From Favolaschia claudopus (taxonomy: Eukaryota; Basidiomycota; Agaricomycetes; Agaricales; Mycenaceae): a stretch of 64,000 bases of DNA. Each line of letters begins with the position of its first letter. The stretch's first letter is position 1. The stretch lies in NCBI GenBank assembly GCA_037176885.1, contig JAWWNJ010000175.1, forward strand, positions 1 through 64,000. The letters are read 5' to 3'. The notes under the pieces are model-generated. The model worked only from the letters and a program-made list of their open reading frames with translations. It made no database searches and was not told the origin of the DNA. Positions 54,609 through 64,000 of this stretch are shown here, in pieces. The translations under genes were made by a program, and so were the position numbers.

Positions 54609-55235
54609 GCTTCTATTTTGTCGCCTCGCTCACAAATTTAGATTGTACAGCTCGGAAAATTGACTGTATACTTGGACTGATACTAGCTACCTCTCCTTGA
54701 TCATATATATATCTTACGCGCTGCTGGTAAAAGATATTTGAAAGTGGAGGTCCTTACGGCATTCAAAGTCTTTGATGGACTTCCTGATGCCTTGCACGAA
54801 CTTTCCTCTTCCCAAGTCTCTACTTTGAGTTTGCCATTAACGCTGCTCTAAATCAACATAAGCTTGGCTGTTATCTTGTCTGCTCCTCCTGAAACTGAGA
54901 TGTGCGCTGCAACTCTACGGTGCTGCGCAGTGCGCTCTCCCTATGTAACTGACTCACTGGTCACTGGCCCGGAGTAGTCCCCAAGCCGTCGTCCAACTTG
55001 AACATCGCAGACCATTCCATTTGCAGATCAAGTCGACGACTTTTGAGTCTTGACCAGTTCTTATTCAAGATATTCAGCTTCCGCGACTCGACGCCCTCGA
55101 GGCGGGCATACGCCACATTTTACCTAATCCACGTCCTTCAAGAACAAAGGCCCGCTGCTGTTATTGTTCTCAGATTGGCACGGAGCACTCGGCGCTCGTC
55201 GCCCTTTTCTGCCGCCTCTCTTGACCTCCACTATT
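54609..55235. other. Promoter/spacer between the tandem paralogues
   Basis: No gene is present. Pyrimidine-rich DNA precedes the start of copy 2. Confidence 0.5.
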
Positions 55236-56816
55236 ATGGATCCCCTCAAACTCGATGAATTGGCCGCTGTGGAGAACTGGGATACATTTACGCCAAATAT
55301 GAAAGGTTATATTCCGCCTAAAGAGGTTGATCTCCATGAATCGTTCACAACTATCGAGGTGCATTTTTGTCCAAATACTCGAGCTCGGCGTTGACCGCAA
55401 GTCCAGGATCAGCTGCGGGAGTATATTGACCGCACCCACATGCGCGACAACGATGCGCCAATCATTGCCTCCAGCGTTTCGAAGGGATTCCCAGTCGCAC
55501 GGCTGAAGATTGGCAGCGAAACTTTTGCTGTGCCTCTATCCCCGCGAGAAACCACTTTTTTAGCGCATGACCTGGGCAATTTTCACGATCGTTGGGGTAG
55601 CATGTCAATCGATGAGGTACGTATCTGAATCGGGACCTCCGACTGTTTTCTTGAACTCCGCTGGTATTAGCCCAAGATTCTGAATGATGACGCGCTGAAA
55701 ACAGTATCATCTGTGATTTATGCCGCTCTTAGCAATTTTCGAGCTGCCAACAGTCTCAATTCGAATTTGCAGCGGTTGGAAGTTTTCAGGGAAGGATGCC
55801 ATCAACTGTCGTGCGTGTTTCTACTTTCACACATTTCCTTCAAGCTCACTCTCAACACGAGTAGGACAACCGCCGAAGGCAACTCGCACAAAGCCACAGT
55901 TTTCCTGTTTCTTCCGACCCTGACGGAGGTTATCCGTATCCGCGTGCGGGCAACCCACGAGTCGCGAGTCATCGACGTGGACTTGCCCACAGATCTCAGC
56001 GGGAGCGCCAGCGCCGTTGCGATCTATACAGGTGTCGAGCACGCGCTTCTTGAGATTGGACTTGGGGATGAAGTCACTTGTTTGACCTACCACCAGTGCA
56101 TCGGGAGCGGCGGTGACGACGATATGGCTCCGTGCCTCGAAAATCTTGCAGGTGCTCTCCCTCCTCTGCGCGACGGTTTTTGCTTGTGGAGACACAAGCT
56201 GATTCACAACCAAGACGAGCCTACCGTCAGGCTCTTCTTCCTCGAATCCCATCCTGAGCATGTGCAAGACCTCGTCGGCGATGATGCGACACTCCTTTGC
56301 CACCTGGCGCCGTTGGCCAAAGCCTATGGCTTCAAGATGTACACCAGTCAGCTCATCTACACCGAGTCGACAACGCAGGAGGTCTATCACGAGTATGAAG
56401 ATTACATGGAAGATTGCGATACCTCGAAGCTCCAGATGTCCGGCTGTCCCGAAAAAACCTACGAGTGGGTGGGGCTGCGGGATCTGGGGGGCCAAGAGGT
56501 GAAGCAGCCAGCTTTGCTGGGTCTTGCTGAGACAATGGTGAAGAGCGAAGAAGGGTACTGCTATTATCTTCTTGAGAATCTTGATCATGAATCGGACTGG
56601 GAAGGCGTTGATGATTCGGTAAGTGATCTAGTTCATTTCATTTCTCCATCCCTTCCCGACAGACCCTAATTTCGTGCTTTCAGAAATATTATGCGACGGT
56701 TAATTATATCCATGGTAAGTACAAACTGCCCTGTTTTCATTGCTCAAGACAATTTCTTACTTGCTACGTACATATTTTCAGTGCGAAAAGCAACGGTCTT
56801 GTTCGTTGTGGCCTAG
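55236..56816 (+). CDS. Degenerate 2OG-oxygenase-like protein, tandem copy 2
   Basis: Five exons (55236-55358, 55407-55616, 55671-56618, 56684-56714, 56782-56816) give 448 residues. It follows copy 1 step by step: MKGYIPPKEVDLHE, NDAPIIASSVSKGFPVARL, AVPLSPRETTFLA, LEVFREGCHQLS, VFLFLPTLTEVIRI, IYTGVEHALLEIGLGDEV, LRDGFCLWRHKLI and LLCHLAPLAKAYGFKM, then YYATVNYIH in the 31-nt exon. Intron positions are the same, so it is a tandem duplicate. The frame is intact, which suggests the fold is kept under selection although catalytic residues appear to be lost. Function unknown. Confidence 0.6.
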
Positions 56817-56909
56817 ATTTTGTCAATGAAAAACGACAAGGTTCACGCCTATCATCTGATTATTGACTGCCTGTAATGTATTGCGCGCCCCAATCCATTT
56901 GTCCTTGCT

Positions 56910-58448
56910 TCAAATACGCAGCGTGACGGGAGAGACAGTTGTACTCAGCCGCACCCATCCTCTCTCATCACTCTCCGCGCGCTTCCCATCCTTGCTCCAA
57001 TATATGTTTCCCTGGGCGTGGCGGCCGGTGCTAGTCTTCGCAACCGTGCGACGGCGTCCCTTTCGCAACGGATCTGCGAGATCCTTCACGCCCTCGACCT
57101 GCGCCTTTGACCGTGTCGTCCACAGATCATACGCCCCTTCGTACTCGGAGAACAGATACGCTGAGGCCGCCCCCCTCGAAGTCGACGCATCGAGGAAGAA
57201 GCTGACATTCTTCTCCGCTGCCAGCATCGTCCGGCTGGGGGCATGAATAGTAAGGGCAGCGTTAGACGTCCGCGCAGTGGCACGGAGAATGGCATTGTCG
57301 TAATCTGAAACGAGGCCGAGGTTTGCTGTGATCGGGCTGGTGAGGTATGAATAAGTGAGTTGGCGAAGGCAAGACGCCGTGACGACTGACCCGTTCGACG
57401 TTGTGATGTTCACCTGCGACTCGGAGCCGGTGTCTTTTCCGTACATGATTGCGGTCAAGTCGACTGGGGCGTTGCTAGTTTGCACAGCAACCCCGTCCAG
57501 CCCATTGAAAAGACCCTCCACCTTCGCGTTACTGGTCTGCATGAACGCCGATACACCACTCATACTCTGCATTAACAACATCAGCGATGGTCTAAGCTCA
57601 GTACAAGTCCACCTACGACGAAATTTATAGGAGCATCAGATGTCTTGAATCGAATAATGCCAAACGATAAGGAAGACCAAATAGCGTAAAAGTCGCCAGT
57701 GGTATGGGAGAAGCGGGGAAGGTCGGTGCTGAGGTCTTTGTAGCCCCGCACGCCGGAAGGCAATGCTACCGTTATATTGAGGCGGACGTCTTGCGCGTCG
57801 TCAGCCTAGTCGAAGTGAGCCGAGCAGCGCCGTCATTCGACGACCGCACCCACCCAAAGCAGGAGCCCATGCTCATTCGCCCCTCTCATCCGGCATGCCT
57901 TGGTCTTCTCCAAGTCTGCAGCGTCGCGATACCGCGCCGTGATATTGACTTCGATGGGGCCCGTCGCTGTATGGTTTGCTGTCTCGACGATGCTGATTTG
58001 GCCAGAGAGCGGACCACGAGAGAGAAAGAAGAGCAGATCGGCATCGATGGGAAGAAGGAAAGATGCGGAGGCAGAACCGCTCGACTCTTGGGGTAGCCAT
58101 TTTGCGCAGTATTCCGCATCGTCGGGTGATTCATACGACTACGAAGAACCCAAGAGACCTTAGCGCGCCTCTCGATGCGAGCGGCAGACAGACCTGGAGT
58201 CTTGGATCTTCCGCAATATCTGTGAATATGATCTCACGAGATAGGTCTCCGCTGGACTCAAATGGACGTATCCACAGAGCGAGTAGTAGCAGAACGCAGC
58301 ACGTAGCGACAACGTAGAGCACTCTACGATGGAACTTGCGAGGGTCGAATCTGGACGGCGGATTCGGGGTGGAGGACGGCTCATCTGCATCCAAGGGTAA
58401 GGCAATATGCCCGGTTCCAAGGGGAATGTCATCGACGGGGTTTGGCAT
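56910..58448 (-). CDS. Membrane-anchored DUF7330-like protein
   Basis: Exons read in frame from Met 58448: a short cytosolic Pro-rich head, a single membrane helix (VLYVVATCCVLLLLALWI, residues about 45-62), then an extracellular part. Introns at about 58187-58136, 57823-57770 and 57628-57582 join EDPRLQ to SYESPDD, GLLLW to ADDAQDV, and INFV to SMSGVSAF. The ectodomain has repeated SNAP-type turns (KTSDAPINF, MQTSNAKVEG, VQTSNAPVDL, TTSNGSVV, RTSNAALTI), the beta-solenoid-like repeat of basidiomycete DUF7330 proteins. It is a type II membrane protein; role unknown, possibly cell wall or surface. No disruption was seen. Confidence 0.65.
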
Positions 58449-59961
58449 GACGAAGGAAAGCTGGGGAGAGACAAGCTAGGGACGAGCCAGCATTAACACG
58501 AACGCGTTATAATGCCGTTTTATTGAGCGAGGTACGAGTTAGAAACAATAAAGCGTCTGTCTAGAGAGACTACGTTTTTTGCGGCACCGACCCGCCGTTA
58601 TTGTGCATGCAGTGAGATGAGAATAGAAGCGCCATTCAGAAAACCAGCGCGGGTACACTGATGGATAGATACAAGTGTATGCAGAAGCATCAAAGATGAC
58701 TATCCCTGCACGACATGAGTGAGAAGAAGGGAGGATATGTATATGACAGGGACACGTACCGATGCTGCAGCGCGAGCTCCCTCTGACTTTGCGGACGCAG
58801 CAGCTTTTCAGAAACCTCCGGAGACGCTCAAGGCTGCATCCACAATACACCACCAGACGGTCGGTTCGGCAGCATACACGGTCCAGCACAAATGGTGGGA
58901 TCTCGACCAACCATCGACGTCCAAGACCTGTCTCAGAATAAAGTGGCTGCAAAGACACTATCAGAGGAATGCCATAAAAACGAGTCGCCGCTCTGACGTA
59001 CATCGTATGAACACTCTGAAAATGCCGCTCTTCCTCCCTTTTTGCGCTCGAGGAGTGAGTCCCTAAGCACTCATCCCCAGTCCACGAGCCGTGAACGGAG
59101 AGAGTGGTCGGCGCGTCGAAGCTCGTGAAGTAGAGGTCGCTGATACGTGGACTGGTTTGGCGTGACTCTGACGGGCTACCTTGCGAGAGGAAAGATGAGT
59201 GGTAAATTTTGCGAGCGGACGATTGACACACCGCTTTTTGTGGACCTGCCCCTTGGAGTTCAAAGGCTAATGCCTTCCCACCTGAGGGACATGGAAAAAG
59301 AAACCAGTTAAGAAATTGCCTACCTGCCGTCTTGCATACTCGCAATTGAAAGCGGACAGACTACACTTGTCAAATATAGTGCCCTGTGGATTTTGCAGAG
59401 CTAAGGACGGCACACCGTGACGCTGGTGGAAACGTCGTAACTATAGCGAGACAAGTCGGGCGTTCTTCATATATCGCTGGCTCTTGGGGTACAGAATGAG
59501 TCAAGACCTTGCAGCGCTGAGCATAGTATGTTGGCGTCCTGACTTTCTGTAGCCTTTTGCAGCCGTCTTCATCGTTCTAGGAGTCCTTCGTTCGGCAATG
59601 GCATGCGTGCGTTTAATGTCTCGATCCTTCAACGTTGGTGCAATTCTGCAGGCCGTCGTCGACGCGGGAAGCAGCCAGATATTATCGCGGGATCCAATAT
59701 CGTATGCGCTCATAGAAAAAAAATCGGCCTCAGCGTCACTTGAAGACTCAGAAGATCTAGAGGATGAGCCGTGGCACGTTAGGTTAGGGTTACAACTTGA
59801 GGGCCGGTCCTGGCAAAGCTTAGGCTTCTTCCCGCCTGACACCAACCCTAGCTATCTACCTGCCATAGCGGGTGTGCAAGGACTAGGTGAGAAATACCGC
59901 ACATTATGGCAATAGGGGACTCGGAACTATTAATTGCATCTGCACAACAGACCTAAAACCC
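58449..59961. other. 1.5-kb region without a supported gene
   Basis: A minus-strand frame (58539-59345, 268 codons) has no motif, is Cys/Arg/Ser-rich and unlike the neighbours; I do not accept it. A telomere-like GTTAGGGTT lies near 59783, upstream of the next F-box gene. Confidence 0.4.
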
Positions 59962-61065
59962 ATGCTAAGCTCACTCGAAGCAGACCGAAGAACTATTTTG
60001 GATTACAACGCACAGATCGAACCAATAGAACTCCGTCTGGCCGAGTTGCGGGCTCAGAGAGCCGCAGTGCAAGCGAGACTCGATGCCTACAAGTACCCGG
60101 TCTCGAAAATTCCGAACGAAATCATCTCCGAAATATTCCTCCAATTTCTACCCACCTATCCTCTCTGTCCTGAACTTGCTGGACGGTACTCGCCAACTCT
60201 TCTCACACACATCTGTTCCCAATGGCGTCAAATAGCGCTTTCTACTCCCCAACTCTGGAGGGCAATCAATTCATCTGACAGCGCTGCAGGAGAAATTCAC
60301 GCTATCAAAGCCTGGCTTGGTCGGTGTGGTAGCTGTCCACTTTCTCTCGAGATTCGCCCAGCGGAGAATGAGCGAAAAGGGTTATTGGGAATGCTCGATT
60401 CACAACGCGCACATATAGAACACTTGAAAATAGTAGGCTCTCCCATCGTTCTCACTTTATTGGACAGCGCCATGCCGGGACTTCGCCATCTACACCTCGA
60501 TCTCTGGGCTGGCTCGCGCTCAATTAAGCTGACCATGGCACCCCTTCTTCGCACAGCTGTCTTGATGGACGCTGCGTGTACGGTTGTCCAATTACCCTGG
60601 GGGCAATTGACAGCATTAGCACTTCGTTTCGGTTCGCCGAAGGAGTATTGCTCAATTTTGCGGCAGGCTCCCACTCTGGTACACTGTGCTCTAGAGCTGA
60701 AGGCATACTATAACGATGAGGTTGTACTTCCCGAAGTTAACCTACCGCTGCTGCGTTCACTCGTCCTAAAATCTCCACCTCAAAATGTGGATACCAAAAT
60801 GATCAGGTCGCTGGTTGCGCCGGCGTTGCGTATTCTCAAGGTTTCTGAACAATGCATCACCACCCTTGGCCAGAATCCCCTCCAACCGCTCTCATCTTTC
60901 ATCTCCAAATCCACTTGCAAACTTGATGAGTTATGCATCATATATCCGTATAACGAGAAGGCTCCGTATGTCCCATTGGAACGCTACCAGCTCGAATTCT
61001 CTTCCATTCCGAGCATATCTGCAAATTGCGGGCATCATTTTGACGAGAATATTTTCGACGAATAG
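59962..61065 (+). CDS. F-box protein with coiled-coil leader and LRR-like C-terminus, intact
   Basis: 367 codons from Met 59962 (MLSSLEADRRTILDYNAQ), preferred over an upstream in-frame Met because relatives begin with this short coiled coil (IELRLAELRAQRAAVQARL). The F-box is YPVSKIPNEIISEIFLQF, then SPTLLTHICSQWRQIALSTP, LRR-like repeats (LRHLHLDLWAG, APLLRTAVLMD, LPWGQLTALALR, LPLLRSLVLK, SLVAPALRILKV) and the closing FISKSTCKLDELCI block. A substrate adaptor of SCF ubiquitin ligase is the family role. It lies inside the spacer between the inverted duplication arms. Confidence 0.85.
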   Translation: MLSSLEADRRTILDYNAQIEPIELRLAELRAQRAAVQARLDAYKYPVSKIPNEIISEIFLQFLPTYPLCPELAGRYSPTLLTHICSQWRQIALSTPQLWRAINSSDSAAGEIHAIKAWLGRCGSCPLSLEIRPAENERKGLLGMLDSQRAHIEHLKIVGSPIVLTLLDSAMPGLRHLHLDLWAGSRSIKLTMAPLLRTAVLMDAACTVVQLPWGQLTALALRFGSPKEYCSILRQAPTLVHCALELKAYYNDEVVLPEVNLPLLRSLVLKSPPQNVDTKMIRSLVAPALRILKVSEQCITTLGQNPLQPLSSFISKSTCKLDELCIIYPYNEKAPYVPLERYQLEFSSIPSISANCGHHFDENIFDE

Positions 61066-61429
61066 GTAGGCGCTTCAATATTTGCTCTGCTCGCCAAGTG
61101 ACCTGTATTTATAGGGCTGAAGGGATGATCGATAAACGACCTTGTCGGAGGTGTTTTGGTGCCCGCAAAGAATGTTATTGCTACTTAATGCTTAGTACAA
61201 GCCCCCAAACACTACCGATGAAGGTCCTGATTGGTATGTATATGCAGCGCAAGAAAGAGAGTTGTAACTATATATCGGAGAAGGAAAACACAAAAGACTT
61301 GACCGCTCACATACGCCCGACTTACTCGCACCAAACTCCGAGAGATCATGATACGATACGCCCCGACTTCACTTCCCGATGGAGAGACACTCGACTCTGC
61401 GCGCAGCAGCTTAGTCTCTTAGAGAAACC
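61066..61429. other. 3' flank of the F-box gene, nothing recognised
   Basis: Short spacer before the right arm of the inverted duplication. Confidence 0.5.
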
Positions 61430-63404
61430 CCAGCCGCGCACCACTCCACCTGCGTCGTGTGCACCGTCCCAAACGTCAGAGCTGCGGTGCCTCTCGTGCA
61501 CGCTGACCCTCGACATCCTCGACCACCATCGCGCGCACACCAAGACAACGGTCTGCATATCGACCTTCACTGCCCAAGAGTTATTGCTGACGAGTGATTC
61601 GTGATCCGTCGCAGGCTGACGGGATTCCAGAGGACGCTTCGAATAGGATAGTAGGAAGAGCGAGCACGGTGACGACTTCCCTCACTCGTGGTATCCCACG
61701 GCGGCCACCGGTAGCCAGAGATATAGGGAGTAGACACACGTGGGCGAAAGCATGAAGCCACCGTTCGAGCTTGGGTAACAGCAGCTCCAGACAGCGGGCT
61801 CAGCCTGGTGCGGGGAATGGTGAACGAAGGGTGAGGCGATACGGTAAATCTGGGGGGCGAGACAGAACAGGGAGAGCGCAGTATGAGGATAGGTGCCATA
61901 GGTGCCCTCTTTGAGCGGGGTCGGTGGCGGCGAGAGCACGCACGTACGACCCAGGGTCTGTTGTGATAATGTATTCCGACGCCAAAGGCACTAGCAGCCG
62001 GGTTAGTTTCTTCCAGAAAGATGGCAGGACTCGCTGTACATATACGGCGGAAGCATGGACATTGCTACTCATGGATCAAAAGCTCTGTTATCGAGAAAAC
62101 AGTCAGTGAGTGGGCAGCTATTGAAAAGTCAGCTCACCAGTCCTCGTCATCCACCACGTAAGTACTATCGTGACGTTTACGATTTCGCGGCCGCGAAGTC
62201 ATCTGGGGAAGGGAAGGGAAGGCAAGACGGTACTCAGACAATTCGATGACGGGGTGGCCGTCGTATGTGATGCACAGTTCCTTCAATGTGCATGCGGACT
62301 GGAAGATCAAAGATGATAGGGCAGCAAGAGGATGCTTCCCGAGGGCACGGTCCAGAGCTTCGAAACGGCAGAGCGAGGGGAGTATGAACTGCTCTATAAT
62401 CGAGTTCTCCCAGAACCGGAAGGTTCCCATACCATTCAGCGCGAGAGAGTGCAAATGCGGAAGTACGACTGGCGGATCTTCCGCTACGGGTGCCCCAAAC
62501 AGAAATTGATCGATGATCCAAAATTTTGCACTCCAACAGATTTGGGGTGTGCCGCAGCACTCGCATACACTCGGCTGGTAAAACCCTTTCCAATGCGAGA
62601 GAGGTCAATTGAGCCCACGGTAAAGTGGCGCGAGCTGTGGCAAGACCGGCGAGCGCAACTGAACGTAGACGGGGGACGCGATGCAATGTGATGTTCGCTG
62701 AATATAGGCTGAGGTCTAGACGTAGAAACCGGAGGAGAGGGAGTGATCCGTCAAATAATGCGAGATTGACACGCGGGGCTTTGAATTCAAGATACTCCCA
62801 GTGTTCTCGTCGAGAAGCCATGAACAAGTAGGAATGCTCCTGCGTCGTCAAATCAGCCTCCGACTCGTCAATCTCGACGGAAAGTGGACAGCCTCCGGTC
62901 CGCAAAAGCCAGTTTTCAGCCAACTGAGATTGACGGTCCAGGCTGATAGCGTTGTCGTCGTACAAATAAGGAAGACGCAAGGTAACTTAAATGCCCTCCA
63001 AAGTTCAGGGTTCGTGAGGGCAATATATCGCCACTTGGAGCAGATGTGGGTCAAGAGAGTAGGCGAACGCAATCCGGTAAGTGGAGGGCGATTGGGGTAC
63101 GCTGGTAAAAAGTGGATGAAGATTTCGGATACAATTTCATTGGGCAACGATAGAACAGGGTAGACTTTCTCAAGACGCGGTTGCGCGACAGGCCGCTCGA
63201 ATTGGGAAATTTCGGTGTCGATATCCAGAATACGAGCACTGTCGGTCACAAGCGAGGTCATGACAGAGGAATATAAGCTTCCGTGTCCGCCGACGAGCGT
63301 CGTAGGACCCTGTGCCCGGAGTATATGGTGGTAGACAGGCAAGATTGAAGAAGGAAGCACAGATCACCGTGACTAAGTCTGGGGTTAGGGTTTACGCTTC
63401 TCTC
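61430..63404. repeat. Inverted duplication, right arm
   Basis: Reverse-complement counterpart of 50287-52330. It contains the broken F-box copy and about 700 bp of its 3' flank, including a GTGGTCGAGGATGT..GAGGG block and an ATCACGAATCACTCGTCA block shared with the left arm. Confidence 0.75.
62134..63261 (-). pseudogene. F-box pseudogene, inverted copy of the gene at 50468
   Basis: The first part, from Met 63261, equals the 50468 gene almost residue for residue (MTSLVTDSARILDID, LPNEIVSEIFIHF, THICSKWRYIALTNP). Near 62985 the frame shifts (WRAFKLPCVFL against KLPYLYDD), continues in a second frame (LAENWLLRTGGCPLSV, LTSLALERVLPAECM), and shifts again near 62480 before MHSLALNGMG and the normal C-terminal end with VDDEDW. 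It is full length but cannot be translated without two frame changes. Confidence 0.85.
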
Positions 63405-63474
63405 TCAGTGCTCACCCAGTGCGCTGTTAAAAAGTCCGCGTGAAGTCTGCCAGCAGGCCCCCAACTCAATAGCC

Positions 63475-64000
63475 ATGCGGAGCGACCTTCCAGTCCATCG
63501 AGCATGTCTTGCGGAGATCGACGTGGAAATTGCTGAGGTCGAACAGCGTTTAGCTAAATTGCGCTCCAGAAGGGCCGCTATTAAAGGATTACTCGACGCC
63601 TACAAATACCCTGTCCTTACCCTCCCCAACGAAATCGTCTCCGAAATTTTCTTCCACGCATCTCCGCCGGTAGCCCTCTGGGAACCGCATGCCCCCTTCT
63701 CCTCTCCTCTTATCCTCACCCATGTATGCTCAAAATGGCGGCAAATGGTCTTCTCCATGCCTCTGCTTTGGAGCACCTTCAGACTCGCTTTCACGCCAAA
63801 CGACATGAGGCCCAGCGCCGACCGTCAGATTGCCCTAGCTTATAACTGGCTCAAGCGATCCGGCTCCTGCCCGCTTTCCCTCGACATACAGCATGCCATG
63901 GAGATGGACACCCGCTACTCGAAGTTGCAAAGCTTCTACAGCGACCTCGGCGAGCACTCCGTGCATTGTGGCCACCTAACAATCACTGGCTCGTTCACGG
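63475..64000 (+). CDS. F-box protein, cut by the right edge
   Basis: Open frame from ATG 63475 to the window end, at least 175 codons. It begins MRSDLPVHRACLAEID with a coiled coil (EVEQRLAKLRSRRAAIKGLL), then the F-box YPVLTLPNEIVSEIFFH, LTHVCSKWRQMVFSMPLLW and the start of the LRR-like part (LKRSGSCPLSLDI). It is a separate family member, not part of the inverted duplicate, divergent from the pseudogene at 63261 and sharing its telo-box promoter region. Confidence 0.8.
   Translation, partial: MRSDLPVHRACLAEIDVEIAEVEQRLAKLRSRRAAIKGLLDAYKYPVLTLPNEIVSEIFFHASPPVALWEPHAPFSSPLILTHVCSKWRQMVFSMPLLWSTFRLAFTPNDMRPSADRQIALAYNWLKRSGSCPLSLDIQHAMEMDTRYSKLQSFYSDLGEHSVHCGHLTITGSFT

Noticed and set aside
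58539..59345. Minus-strand frame of 268 codons
   Set aside because: Cys/Arg/Ser-rich, no recognisable domain, no paralogue in the window, composition unlike neighbouring genes.

Overview
The window is nuclear DNA of a mushroom-forming basidiomycete (Agaricomycetes). The evidence is genes split by many short introns (46-60 nt, GTRNGY donors), TET/JBP and KDZ genes of the agaricomycete type, a Plavaka/Tnp2-like transposase, a GMC oxidoreductase, a P450 relic, a DUF6534-type membrane protein and a swarm of F-box genes. No bacterial operon, RNA gene or CRISPR array was seen. The species cannot be named from the sequence.

Region 1 (1-11.1 kb) is a multi-gene DNA transposon of the TET/JBP-KDZ class. 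It holds a divergent acidic companion protein (minus, disrupted in its 3' part), an intact TET/JBP dioxygenase, a small basic protein, an RNase H1-N-like protein that carries a copy of the KDZ catalytic motif, and an intact eight-exon KDZ transposase. A dimeric motif (TGGCA, four bases, TGGCA) occurs dozens of times in the introns, spacers and 3' tail, and I did not find it elsewhere in the window. The likely logic is that the transposase moves the element, the dioxygenase changes the methylation state of element DNA, and the companions target chromatin.

Region 2 (11.1-14.5 kb) is a small unrecognised minus-strand gene and 2.4 kb of non-coding DNA rich in the word RGCGGG, probably a second element. 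Region 3 (14.5-19.6 kb) is a two-gene Plavaka/CACTA-like element, with the transposase and a companion gene head to head. Region 4 (20.2-25.3 kb) is a nest: a Copia retrotransposon with apparently identical 343-bp LTRs and a 5-bp target duplication but no integrase, sitting inside a short terminal-inverted-repeat element.

Region 5 (25.3-48.7 kb) is host sequence. It holds a dead P450, two diverged copies of an unassigned block, a convergent pair of secreted AttH/CrtC-like (Diels-Alderase-like) genes, an intact GMC oxidoreductase with a GC-AG intron, a DUF6534-type membrane protein, an unassigned gene and a nucleotidyltransferase-like gene. Region 6 (48.7-64 kb) is an F-box birth-and-death cluster with a 2-kb inverted duplication. 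Its arms enclose a tandem pair of degenerate 2OG-oxygenase-like genes, a membrane-anchored DUF7330-like protein and an intact F-box gene.

All exon models were made by hand from splice signals and frame continuity. Family names rest on recognised motifs, not on searches.
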